Below, piece by piece: positions 33,758 to 41,383 of a stretch of DNA of 54,888 nucleotides. The notes under the pieces were generated by a model. The model was not told the origin of the DNA and made no database searches. It saw nothing but the letters and a program-made list of their open reading frames with translations. Location of the stretch: the IMG/VR virus record IMGVR_UViG_3300033143_002805, positions 1 to 54,888 of that record, one strand, 5' to 3'. Position numbers and translations under genes: made by a program. The stretch is from a virus. Each line of letters begins with the position of its first letter. Position 1 is the stretch's first letter.

Positions 33758-34111
33758 TCAAGGCCAGTTCACAAAGCCCAGTGTCCACAACCAATGCACC
33801 ATGGCAGTCCAATAGAGACATGTACCAGCGACTAGAAACGAGAACCACTTCCACTTTTTCCAGTTACATAGATATATGAAGAGCATTGTATACATACTGA
33901 TACGTGAAATCCAGAGGGCATTATAGATACCAATGAATTTAATACAATAGCTCATTGGAAGGAATGTTTCCCTCTGCCAATTATTACCAATTATTTCCCG
34001 TGTTAGGATCATGTCAATCGTATGAATCACTAGCAACAGAACAACAAAGAACAACGAGATAAGCCATGATGGAGACTTGTACTCTTTGGGTCGCATACAT
34101 GTAGAAATCAT
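33758..34111 (-). CDS. minus-strand membrane protein (DUF5658-like layout)
   Basis: 117 aa, three to four hydrophobic segments (SWLISLFFVVLLLVIHTIDMIL, ISMYTMLFIYLC, FSFLVAGTCLYWTAM). The HTIDMILTREII...NWQRETFLPMSY arrangement resembles small DUF5658-type membrane proteins. On the minus strand a CGAGG lies nine bases before the ATG. It fills a gap with no plus-strand ORF, so I accept it as the only minus-strand gene left of 49 kb. Convergent with the exonuclease. Confidence 0.65.
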   Translation of the reverse strand: MISTCMRPKEYKSPSWLISLFFVVLLLVIHTIDMILTREIIGNNWQRETFLPMSYCIKFIGIYNALWISRISMYTMLFIYLCNWKKWKWFSFLVAGTCLYWTAMVHWLWTLGFVNWP

Positions 34112-34230
34112 TTTATTGGCCTCGTACGTGGTTAATGATATGCTACAGTATAATACACAATAACGGGGGTTTTCAGAAAAAACTCAAGTTTATGATAAAA
34201 TAGCAGAAATTTACCTTTAGGAGCTCTCTG
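34112..34230 (+). promoter_or_regulatory. divergent intergenic region with possible promoters
   Basis: About 119 bases between the minus-strand membrane gene and the plus-strand cytidylyltransferase. TATAAT at 34149-34154 and TAAAAT at 34196-34201 are possible -10 boxes; matching -35 boxes are poor. AGGAG stands seven bases before the next ATG. The stretch TTTTCAGAAAAAA is shared (with one base added) with the leader at 18470-18482. Confidence 0.35.
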
Positions 34231-34692
34231 ATGAACCTTGTTATTGTTTCAGGATACTTCAACCCCTTGCACACAGGACATCTTGACTACCTTGAGGGTG
34301 CAAGTCGTCTAGGTGATTATCTAATTGTGATAGTTAACAATGACGAGCAAGTCAGGATTAAGGGAAGCATACCCTTCCTGTCCCTTAAGGATCGTTTAAG
34401 AATAGTTCAAGCTCTAACCTGCGTGGGTAGGTCGGTGGCATCTATTGATACCGATGGCTCAGTTGTAAAAACCATAGAAGAGCTCGCCAAGCTGTGGAAG
34501 CAAGCGGGCTCCGATGGGACGGCGACACAAATTTCTGAAGATGGAATAATTTTTGCGAACGGTGGAGACCGAAACTCTAATGACATTCCAGAGTATTCCC
34601 TATGTGAAAAATATGGTATTCAAATGGCGTTCAATATTGGGGGAGGAAAAACCCAATCATCAAGCGGACTTATTAAGAAGGTTAAGCAATAG
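34231..34692 (+). CDS. cytidylyltransferase-family enzyme (RfaE/HldE C-terminal type)
   Basis: 153 aa. Nucleotidyltransferase motif GYFNPLHTGHLDYLEGA (HxGH), then VIVNNDEQV, FANGGDRN and a C-terminal GGGKTQSSSGLIKKV, the arrangement of sugar-phosphate adenylyl/cytidylyltransferases. It would activate a sugar or alcohol phosphate for the glycosyltransferases nearby; the substrate cannot be read. Confidence 0.8.
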   Translation: MNLVIVSGYFNPLHTGHLDYLEGASRLGDYLIVIVNNDEQVRIKGSIPFLSLKDRLRIVQALTCVGRSVASIDTDGSVVKTIEELAKLWKQAGSDGTATQISEDGIIFANGGDRNSNDIPEYSLCEKYGIQMAFNIGGGKTQSSSGLIKKVKQ

Positions 34693-34701
34693 GGGTTGAC
34701 A

Positions 34702-34821
34702 ATGGAAGACAAGCCTACATTATCGGATATTGTTTTGGGAGTGATTGGAATTATTCTTATAATTGCTCTTGCATGGGATATTGTTTGTTGGAGTATCTTT
34801 CTGGGAGGATGGAATGAGTAA
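34702..34821 (+). CDS. 39-aa single-span membrane protein
   Basis: MEDKPTLSD followed by a hydrophobic span (VLGVIGIILIIALAWDIV) and CWSIFLGG. GGGG precedes TTGACA-ATG. Overlaps the next gene by 8 bases. First of the chain of tiny genes between the polymerase halves. Confidence 0.5.
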   Translation: MEDKPTLSDIVLGVIGIILIIALAWDIVCWSIFLGGWNE

Positions 34822-35050
34822 TCAAAGAGGTCATAACTACTTCACTTTAGTAGAGTCGCTAGAGTTGTATATAGATAATTTATCTCATTTAAACAAAAAT
34901 ATGAAGATAGACAGAGAAGTCAAACTGCCTTCCCCAGTAGGACGCTTCCCAGTTTATGGTGGCGAGACAGTAAATGATGAAATCAAGTTGGCTAAGGGTC
35001 GTCTTAAAATAACAAGAGAGAGATTGTTTATAAATAAAAAGGAACAATGA
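34814..35050 (+). CDS. hypothetical protein, 78 aa
   Basis: Starts MSNQRGHNYFTLVESLELY. GGGAGG lies upstream of the ATG at 34814. Soluble, basic (LAKGRLKITRERLF). No family recognised. Confidence 0.55.
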   Translation: MSNQRGHNYFTLVESLELYIDNLSHLNKNMKIDREVKLPSPVGRFPVYGGETVNDEIKLAKGRLKITRERLFINKKEQ

Positions 35051-35051
35051 G

Positions 35052-35597
35052 ATGAAAATTGGGTTAAAGAAAATTCCGAAGGCCGTCGCCCTATGGGCCA
35101 TAGTAATCATGGGTGCATTCTTGATCTTTATGACTGCCCTAAGTATTGGTGAAGACAAGGGTCAGCGGATAGAAAGATCGCATCAGGCACTGGAAATTAC
35201 CAAGGTGGTTGTTGCCAACACAGAAATCATAGTTGCACATGGGCAGCTTTCTCAGCAGATGAGACAAAATTCAGATATTATAATGAGGTATCATCACTAC
35301 TTAGATGGTCATAATCCATCTGTTAAAAAGGTGGTATTATGTCCAGAGTGCCTGACAGAGGAAGACCGCCCAGGCAAGATCGAAGCATATTTTGTTACCG
35401 AATTTGAAGATCACCCAGAGGAATTGCCAGAAACATTTGAACAACTCTTACAGGACTGCGAAGAAATAAAGACTGGTATTCGAGCCGCCCGGTTCAGTTT
35501 GATTCTTCAAGCAGAAACATTACAACGTACATTAGATAAACTTAGAACTCAAACTTCTCCGGTGGTCGAAAATATCTTTGAAAGAATTGATAAATGA
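35052..35597 (+). CDS. membrane-anchored helical protein, 181 aa
   Basis: N-terminal span (ALWAIVIMGAFLIFMTAL), then long helices with a CPECLTEED pair in the middle. The C-terminus VVENIFERIDK is almost the same, in DNA and protein, as the end of the unrelated YopX-like protein at 36203. That suggests the gene ends were exchanged. A GGA lies upstream of the ATG. Confidence 0.65.
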   Translation: MKIGLKKIPKAVALWAIVIMGAFLIFMTALSIGEDKGQRIERSHQALEITKVVVANTEIIVAHGQLSQQMRQNSDIIMRYHHYLDGHNPSVKKVVLCPECLTEEDRPGKIEAYFVTEFEDHPEELPETFEQLLQDCEEIKTGIRAARFSLILQAETLQRTLDKLRTQTSPVVENIFERIDK

Positions 35598-35598
35598 G
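35565..35598 (+). repeat. shared 34-bp gene-end repeat, copy 1
   Basis: Codons for V-E-N-I-F-E-R-I-D-K, then TGA overlapping the next ATG. Matches 36599-36632 at 32 of 34 positions, although the two upstream genes are unrelated. Confidence 0.9.
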
Positions 35599-35836
35599 CT
35601 ATCGAATAACAGACGAGCAGGAAACTTTAGAAACTGTCAATTTCCACATGTTGACCGCCATGCAAAATGAATTTGTTTTTAATATTGACGAAGAGCCAAC
35701 AATTTGCAAAAGAATTCAGATTGGTGATTTGATTTGTGAAAACGACGCTTATAGTTGTCATACTACGTCAAGAGTAGATCAAGATGGGTTTGTTAAGGTT
35801 ATTGTTACGACAAAGGGGTGGGGAGTTGACAAATGA
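35594..35836 (+). CDS. hypothetical protein, 80 aa
   Basis: Soluble, beta-rich, acidic; begins MSYRITDEQETLETV. It ends TKGWGVDK, sharing the VDK stop junction with neighbouring genes. Coupled by ATGA. Confidence 0.55.
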   Translation: MSYRITDEQETLETVNFHMLTAMQNEFVFNIDEEPTICKRIQIGDLICENDAYSCHTTSRVDQDGFVKVIVTTKGWGVDK

Positions 35837-35850
35837 GTTCTGACGAACAT
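35825..35850 (+). repeat. 26-bp stop/start junction repeat, copy 1
   Basis: Covers the end of one gene (V-D-K-stop) and the first codons MSSDEH of the next. Identical over 26 bases to 36799-36824; 24 of those with one change recur at 36620-36643. Shorter versions, with GTTGACAAATGA, lie at 36015 and 36194. Confidence 0.9.
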
Positions 35851-36030
35851 AATTTAGAAAATCCATTATCAAATGTTGTAGTATCCCACATTGTGCCGCC
35901 GAATTTAGACCTTGCAACCCACCCATACGCAAAATATCTAAATTTTGGTGAGCCGATAGAGTGTATTTTATCTATTTTAGATAATGAAGAACAAGAGTTT
36001 TGGAAAAATATGGAGTTGACAAATGACTGA
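35833..36030 (+). CDS. hypothetical MSSDE-family small protein, 65 aa
   Basis: Begins MSSDEHNLEN. Acidic, soluble (FGEPIECILSILDNEEQEFW). Its first codons are the repeated junction element; the rest differs from the other MSSDE proteins. Confidence 0.55.
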   Translation: MSSDEHNLENPLSNVVVSHIVPPNLDLATHPYAKYLNFGEPIECILSILDNEEQEFWKNMELTND

Positions 36031-36190
36031 CGATAGATTGATAACTCTTTACGATAAAAACAAGAATCCAAAGTTAAAAGTTAGATTGACAGAAGAAGGA
36101 TACGAAAAATATCAGGCAGGAGAAAAGTGGGATAGTGATTGGATTGAAATAATGATGGACATTGAACGTATAAAACTCGCAGAGTTTTGA
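36023..36190 (+). CDS. hypothetical protein, 55 aa
   Basis: Short ORF overlapping the preceding stop by 8 bases, with GGAG seven bases upstream of ATG. Begins MTDDRLITLYDKNKNPKLKV; charged, soluble. It ends 12 bases before the YopX-like gene. Confidence 0.5.
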   Translation: MTDDRLITLYDKNKNPKLKVRLTEEGYEKYQAGEKWDSDWIEIMMDIERIKLAEF

Positions 36191-36202
36191 AGGAGTTGAC
36201 AA

Positions 36203-36631
36203 ATGAGGGAAATTAAATTTAGGGCGTGGCATAAGAAAAAGCATAAAATGCTTTATAATGTTCAAAAAACCGAAATGGTACATCATGCAATGTCTAGTAT
36301 GGCAGGAGAACCGTCTGGTTTAGACCATTACTTTAATGAAGAGTGGTATGAACTTATGCAATACACCGGACTCAAAGACAAGAACGGTAAGGATATTTAT
36401 GAGGGCGATATTTTAGGCTACCCAACTGATACCAACGATAAGAAACTAACAGAAGTCAGATGGGCAAAAGCATACTCTGGAGAGCAGTGGTGTGAATTTG
36501 AAATACGAAATTATGCTGGAAAAGATGTGAAGTCAGATGAGTCAGATGAGCCAGACGATTTTTATGGCGGCATATCTCAAGCCGAATATAAAATAGTCGT
36601 CGGAAATATCTTTGAAAGAGTTGATAAATGA
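36203..36631 (+). CDS. YopX family protein
   Basis: 142 aa. MREIKFRAWHKKKHKM at the start and QYTGLKDKNGKDIYEGDIL plus KIVVGNIFE at the end are the YopX (PF09643-type) hallmarks, common in phages, function unknown. GGAG precedes the ATG. The C-terminus IVVGNIFERVDK is mirrored by the gene at 35052. Confidence 0.88.
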   Translation: MREIKFRAWHKKKHKMLYNVQKTEMVHHAMSSMAGEPSGLDHYFNEEWYELMQYTGLKDKNGKDIYEGDILGYPTDTNDKKLTEVRWAKAYSGEQWCEFEIRNYAGKDVKSDESDEPDDFYGGISQAEYKIVVGNIFERVDK

Positions 36632-36643
36632 GTTCTGACGAAC
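36599..36643 (+). repeat. gene-end plus junction repeat, copy 2
   Basis: 36599-36632 matches 35565-35598; 36620-36643 matches the junction repeat at 35825. This copy joins the two repeat types at one gene boundary. Confidence 0.9.
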
Positions 36644-36810
36644 TAAAAGAAAATACTTTTTATAGTATTAATACCCAATATACAAAAGGGAGATTCCAAT
36701 ACGCCGGGGAAGTAGATTTTCAGGGCGTTAAGAAATATCTTTTTCAATGTTTCGCTATTGATATGTATTTAACAGAAGACGAATTAGTCTGTGTGGGGGT
36801 TGACAAATGA
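36628..36810 (+). CDS. hypothetical MSSDE-family small protein, 60 aa
   Basis: Begins MSSDELKENTFYSIN, ends LVCVGVDK. Beta-rich, no known domain. Starts and ends in the repeated junction sequence. Confidence 0.55.
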   Translation: MSSDELKENTFYSINTQYTKGRFQYAGEVDFQGVKKYLFQCFAIDMYLTEDELVCVGVDK

Positions 36811-36824
36811 GTTCTGACGAACAT
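36799..36824 (+). repeat. 26-bp stop/start junction repeat, copy 3
   Basis: Identical to 35825-35850. Ends the 60-aa gene and starts the 57-aa zinc-ribbon gene. Confidence 0.9.
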
Positions 36825-36980
36825 ATTATAGAAGATAAAGATTGGTCTTGTATGGACGAAATTTATACAGACTTTTATAGATGTCCCAAGTGTGGAGAAG
36901 ATATGATTATGGTTGCAGCCTTATACTGTCAGGGCTGTGGTGTTAAACTTGAGTGGAATTTGTCTGGTGATAGGGGTTGA
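36807..36980 (+). CDS. MSSDE-family zinc-ribbon protein, 57 aa
   Basis: Begins MSSDEHIIEDKDW. CPKCGEDM and CQGCGVKL form a rubredoxin-like zinc ribbon. Coupled by ATGA to the 60-aa gene; GGGG and TTGACAA precede the ATG. Confidence 0.55.
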   Translation: MSSDEHIIEDKDWSCMDEIYTDFYRCPKCGEDMIMVAALYCQGCGVKLEWNLSGDRG

Positions 36981-36983
36981 TAA

Positions 36984-37512
36984 ATGAGACTAGACCACAT
37001 AGCATATCGAGTCCCTAACAGGGACGAGACTGTAGAGCATCTCAACAAAATGTTTGGGTATCATGTTGAAGAAGAATTTACTATTGACTTTGATAATGGC
37101 TCCAAGGCAAAGTGTAAGGCACTTACCGCATTGACTGATATGCACGAATTTATAGAGGGAATGCCAGAAGTTTTTGTGAATGCCAGAAGTTTTTGTGTCA
37201 GAGGGAAGTCCCGGCTCCATAGTAGAGAAGTGGATTCAAAACACTCCCAACGGTCAGGGTGGCATCCACCACCTAGCCTATAAGGTTGACGACATAGATC
37301 CTATCGTAAAGCAATGGAAAGATAGGGGCATAGAGTTCCTAACTGAGGATGTTATTGACTGCCCCGATGACGACCTGAGACAGATATTTACTAAGCCGCA
37401 ACCGCTGCTTGGCGGCGTTATTATCGAACTGATTGAGCGTGGAGATAAGGGATTCTGCCAGAACTCTGTTAAAAACTTAATGGAAGCTACAGATGAAAAT
37501 AGAGACAAGTAA
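36984..37512 (+). pseudogene. VOC (glyoxalase-like) family gene broken by a 19-bp duplication
   Basis: N-terminal half MRLDHIAYRVPNRDETVEHLNKM and C-terminal half GGIHHLAYKVDDIDPIVKQW...GVIIELIERG are the two strand sets of one vicinal-oxygen-chelate domain, with metal-like His in DHIAY and HHLAY. They lie in different frames. A tandem 19-base duplication at 37159-37196 shifts the frame; removing one copy joins them into one protein of about 170 aa. It could be inactive, a sequencing/assembly error, or phase-variable. Confidence 0.82.
37159..37196 (+). repeat. 19-bp tandem duplication
   Basis: Two perfect adjacent copies of a 19-base unit (GAATGCCAG...TTTTTGT) inside the VOC gene. 19 is not a multiple of three, so the duplication breaks the frame. 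Confidence 0.95.
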
Positions 37513-37642
37513 AAGCCTGTGTACGTTTTTCGCCTTAACCAACTTAGGACTGTTCGCATATAATGGACTAGCATTGAATTTATATATTGGAATAGTTATG
37601 GTTGTGTGGGTTGTTGTACTAGAGTTTATAGGGAAACATTAA
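37493..37642 (+). CDS. 49-aa membrane protein upstream of dnaE-C
   Basis: Short ORF overlapping the VOC frame by 20 bases and the polymerase ATG by one (TAATG). Two hydrophobic segments, LCTFFALTNLGLFAY and LYIGIVMVVWVVVLEFI. It may be translationally coupled to dnaE-C, whose own ribosome site is weak. Confidence 0.5.
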   Translation: MKIETSKSLCTFFALTNLGLFAYNGLALNLYIGIVMVVWVVVLEFIGKH

Positions 37643-39267
37643 TGAAGGAAACAGTAACATTTGATTGCGGCTGTACCTTTAATGTTAACGAGAAAGGTCT
37701 GCCAGTATTCGAACCATATCTAGATAAGATCAGACTGACCTGTCCTGCTACTTGGGACATGATCTGCGAAGGTAACACTAAGGGCGTCTTTCAGCTAGAG
37801 TCACAGCTAGGTCAAAGTATGGCCTCTCAAACTGCTCCTCGACATATGGAAGAGCTGTCAGACCTCATTAGCATCATGCGACCTGGATGTCTTGAGGCTA
37901 TAGTAGAGGGAAAGAACCTGTCCACTCACTACATAGACCGCAAAGCTGGACGTGATTCAGTTAGCTACTTTCACCCTGCCTTGGAGCCAATCCTTGAGAA
38001 TACATACGGCATCCTGGTATATCAAGAGCAGGCCCTAGGCATTGCTAGGCAAATCGCGGGGTATAATTTACAGGAAGCGGAGCTACTGAGGAAAGCCATT
38101 GGTAAGAAGAAGATTCAACTTATGGCTAAGGTTAAAGCCGAGTTCTTTGACAAGGCTGTGGGCTTCGGAATCATTAATCTAGAAGAAGCAGAGGAAATAT
38201 TTAGCTGGATTGAGAAATCTCAACGGTACTCATTTAATAAAAGTCACGCTATAGCCTATGCTCATAACGGCTACCTAACAGCTTTTACAAAAGCCCACTT
38301 TCCCCTGGCCTTTTTTACCGCTTGGTTGCGACACGCGAAGGGAAAGCAAAACCCGCACATGGAAATTCAAGACCTTGTGAACAATGCTCGCCTGATGGAC
38401 ATTGATATCGTTCCTCCGAGTATTTTGAACATGAATCGAGTATTTAAATTAATTGATAACAAACCTACGTACGGAATTACTGACATAAAAAGAGTAGGCA
38501 GTTCAGTTTTCGACCAAATTCGTGGTGTAATAAAGAACAACAAATATGATTTAGCGGGATTTACCTGGGACGTGTTCCTGATGAAGATGGGGCGAATCAT
38601 TAAATCTGACTCCTTTAAAGCTATAATATTGGCTGGGGCCTTAGACTGCTATAAAGTTTCTCGTATGAAGATGATATATGATCTGGAGTTGTATCGAGAG
38701 TTTAGAGATTCTGACCGTAAATACCTAGAGACTGTAAAATGCAGTACATTTAAAGACGGCCTAGAACAAATCTTAACCAAAAAGATACCTCACGAAAGAC
38801 GCACAGCTCACACAGACCGCTTTATTGAACTTACCCGTAGCTCCATGAGAGCGTTAGACAACCCGCCTTATCAACTGGTAGACAGCCCCGCCTGGATAGC
38901 TAAGCAGGAGCGAGAGTATCTAGGTATCGCCTTGACATGTACTGAGATTGACGAGCACGATATCGGTGACGCCAACTGTACCTGTCGAGATTATGCACAA
39001 GGATTTAGTTCTCACTCTATTGCTATAGCTGTTAAGGTAGATGACTTGCGAGAATGGAAAATCAAAAAAGGAAAGAGCAAAGGAGAAACAATGGCTTTCT
39101 TAAAAGTGAGTGATGGAACATGCTCCTTAGATAACGTAACTATGTTCCCAGAAGCTTGGGAGAGGTACTGTCAAGACATACGTATTGGAAGTTTGCTATT
39201 GCTGCGAGGACAACGCGATAAGAATCGTGGAAGTTTTCTAGTAATGCGTGTTAAAAAGTTAACGTAA
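37642..39267 (+). CDS. dnaE: DNA polymerase III alpha (DnaE-type), C-terminal half of a split polymerase
   Basis: 541 aa. After a short CxC segment (FDCGCTFNV) comes the DnaE fingers: NTKGVFQLESQLGQSM, LISIMRPGCLEAI, HYIDRKAG, ENTYGILVYQEQ, RKAIGKKK, FNKSHAIAYA. Then the helix-hairpin-helix (YGITDIKRVG), beta-binding region and an OB-fold tail (LKVSDGTCSLDNVTMFPEAW). It starts just where the upstream half stops. No intein sequence is at either junction. Confidence 0.9.
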   Translation: MKETVTFDCGCTFNVNEKGLPVFEPYLDKIRLTCPATWDMICEGNTKGVFQLESQLGQSMASQTAPRHMEELSDLISIMRPGCLEAIVEGKNLSTHYIDRKAGRDSVSYFHPALEPILENTYGILVYQEQALGIARQIAGYNLQEAELLRKAIGKKKIQLMAKVKAEFFDKAVGFGIINLEEAEEIFSWIEKSQRYSFNKSHAIAYAHNGYLTAFTKAHFPLAFFTAWLRHAKGKQNPHMEIQDLVNNARLMDIDIVPPSILNMNRVFKLIDNKPTYGITDIKRVGSSVFDQIRGVIKNNKYDLAGFTWDVFLMKMGRIIKSDSFKAIILAGALDCYKVSRMKMIYDLELYREFRDSDRKYLETVKCSTFKDGLEQILTKKIPHERRTAHTDRFIELTRSSMRALDNPPYQLVDSPAWIAKQEREYLGIALTCTEIDEHDIGDANCTCRDYAQGFSSHSIAIAVKVDDLREWKIKKGKSKGETMAFLKVSDGTCSLDNVTMFPEAWERYCQDIRIGSLLLLRGQRDKNRGSFLVMRVKKLT

Positions 39268-39288
39268 CGTATATAATAAGGATGTATA

Positions 39289-39735
39289 ATGGATAAATTA
39301 ATTGAGCAACACATGCCCCTTGTGGCATCCATAGTCAATAATTTTGAACCCAAAAACAATACCGAACGAGAGGACTTACTAGATGCGGGACGAATTGGGC
39401 TCTGGAAAGCATTGCGAAAGTTCGATCCCGCTCATGGCAGTATGGTCTCTACCTATGCGTGGCGACCTATTCAATGGGCCATTATCCGTGAAATTAAAAA
39501 CAGACAGCGTAACGTGTCTCTAGATGATGTTGCACCCCCTTCTGTTAGAACCCCCGAAAGGATATGGGAGTACTACCCTAGCGACATGACTGACCAAGAA
39601 AAGCAGTTAATTGAGCTGCGATGCGAAGGGTATAAGTTTCGCGAGATATGCGAGATAGTTAATGAGACACCTTCCACGGTAAAAAACCGCTTCTATAAGG
39701 CGATAAGGAAAATCAAAGAAGGAAACCATGCATAG
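39289..39735 (+). CDS. sigma-70 family RNA polymerase sigma factor
   Basis: 148 aa. Region 2 core: REDLLDAGRIGLWKALRKFDP...STYAWRPIQWAIIREIK. Region 4 HTH: MTDQEKQLIELRCEGYKFREICEIVNETPSTVKNRFYKAIRKI. It is a compact ECF-like layout and probably redirects host RNA polymerase to phage promoters. AAGG precedes the ATG. Overlaps the glycosyltransferase by 8 bases. Confidence 0.88.
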   Translation: MDKLIEQHMPLVASIVNNFEPKNNTEREDLLDAGRIGLWKALRKFDPAHGSMVSTYAWRPIQWAIIREIKNRQRNVSLDDVAPPSVRTPERIWEYYPSDMTDQEKQLIELRCEGYKFREICEIVNETPSTVKNRFYKAIRKIKEGNHA

Positions 39736-41383
39736 AAAGCCTAGAGTATTATTTGTATCCGAATCAGACAAGCTAGCTTCGGGCTTTGGAGTATACTCTC
39801 ATGAGGTTCTTAAGCGGCTACATGCTACAGGAAAATATGAGCTCGCGGAATTGGCCTGTTATGGGGCACCCACCTCCTTTCAGAATACCGACTGGCTAAC
39901 ATATGGTGTGGCACCGATGGCCGGTGAGGACGAATATAATAAGGAGCACACTAATAACCCACAAGTCCAGTGGGGTATAGTCCGTTTTGAGAGAGTTTGT
40001 CTAGACTTCAAGCCAGATATTGTGATAACTTACCGTGACCCTTGGATGGATGCCTATATCGCTGATAGTCCATTCCTTCCCTTTTTTCATTGGGTTTGGA
40101 TGCCTACTATTGACTCTGAACCACAAAAGCTAGAATGGTTATATCAACTCTTTAACCGTTGTGATGGTCTTCTAGCTTATTCTGAATATGGAATACGAGC
40201 ATTAGATCGGCAGACTAACGGTCGCCTCAAACCTGTGGGCTGTGCCTCTCCTGCGATTGACCCCAAAGTATTTGTAATGGCCCCGAACAAAGAGAAGCAC
40301 AAAGAAGCTTATGGTCTAGACGGAGACAGTTTTATAGTTGGAACTGTTATGAGAAATCAGAAACGTAAGATGTTTCCTGAACTAATGAGAGCCTTCAAGC
40401 AATACCTTGATATGGCTCCTAAAGAACTAGCTGACAAGTCCTTCCTATATTTACACACTAGCTATCCTGAAAAACATGGATGGGATATAACGTCTCTAAT
40501 ACACGAGTACAAACTAGGGTCTAAGGCTATATGCACATACAAGTGTAGACACTGCAAGAAGTTCTTTGTTGCTCACTATCGCGATGCTATTACAGTTTGT
40601 AGATTCTGTAAAAACCACAGTGCTGTATTGCCTGGGGTTTCTAATGGAGTGGAAAGAGATGAATTAGTTCAGATTTTTAATCTCATGGATCTCTATGTGC
40701 AGTATGCAATTTGCGAGGGTTTCGGCATGCCAGCCGTAGAGGCAGCTGCGTGTGGAGTACCTGTCGCAGCAGTAGATTATAGTGCCATGGAAGACGTGGT
40801 TAGAGCTGTTAAAGGATATCCTGTTACTCCTGCTCTATCCCGAGAACTAGAAACGAATGCGGATCGTTCGGGACCGAACAATGATGATCTGGCTCAAATT
40901 ATGCTTTCCTGTGCCAAGCAAAGTAAAGAAAAATATAAGAAACATCGCCTCGAAACCCGCAAGGGATGTATTGATCGCTATACGTGGGACAATGCTTCTA
41001 AGTCATGGGAAAACTATCTAGATAAAGTAGTACAAAAAAGCCTGGAAGGGAAGTGGGACTCTCCGCCGACAATGCGACCTCTTCCCGATAAGGCCCCAGC
41101 TGATCTAAGTCATCATCAATTCGTAGAGTGGGTCTGTACAGCACTATTACAAGATCAGTATTCGGCGTTCAATTATCGAATGTTAGTTCTAGCTCGCAAT
41201 CTTAACTTTGGGGCCAACTTTGGTGCGGGATTTATCTCTCCATGTACGCAAGAATCTGTCTTTAAGGAAATGCTTCCACTAGCTCAACGCCGGTTCCTAT
41301 TTGATGCACTGCGGGTGGGCTCTTTACAGGAAAATCCTCATCAATTCATAGTAGAGGCACATGGGAGATTAAAAAAATCATGA
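39728..41383 (+). CDS. GT4-like glycosyltransferase with zinc-ribbon insert
   Basis: 551 aa. GT-B fold: FVSESDKLASGFGVYSHEVLKRL, then SYGIRAL-type linker, GTVMRNQKRKMFPELMRAF, and donor site YVQYAICEGFGMPAVEAAACGVPVAAVDYSAM. A CRHC...CRFC zinc ribbon (about residues 271-298) is inserted in the donor half before VSNGVERDELVQIF. The C-terminal 130 residues are an extra helical domain. First gene of the glycan operon; AAGGAAA precedes the ATG. Confidence 0.85.
   Translation: MHRKPRVLFVSESDKLASGFGVYSHEVLKRLHATGKYELAELACYGAPTSFQNTDWLTYGVAPMAGEDEYNKEHTNNPQVQWGIVRFERVCLDFKPDIVITYRDPWMDAYIADSPFLPFFHWVWMPTIDSEPQKLEWLYQLFNRCDGLLAYSEYGIRALDRQTNGRLKPVGCASPAIDPKVFVMAPNKEKHKEAYGLDGDSFIVGTVMRNQKRKMFPELMRAFKQYLDMAPKELADKSFLYLHTSYPEKHGWDITSLIHEYKLGSKAICTYKCRHCKKFFVAHYRDAITVCRFCKNHSAVLPGVSNGVERDELVQIFNLMDLYVQYAICEGFGMPAVEAAACGVPVAAVDYSAMEDVVRAVKGYPVTPALSRELETNADRSGPNNDDLAQIMLSCAKQSKEKYKKHRLETRKGCIDRYTWDNASKSWENYLDKVVQKSLEGKWDSPPTMRPLPDKAPADLSHHQFVEWVCTALLQDQYSAFNYRMLVLARNLNFGANFGAGFISPCTQESVFKEMLPLAQRRFLFDALRVGSLQENPHQFIVEAHGRLKKS

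Noticed and set aside
32760-37700. Split intein joining the two DnaE halves
   Set aside because: No intein blocks, no terminal His-Asn and no LAGLIDADG are seen at the end of the first or the start of the second half.
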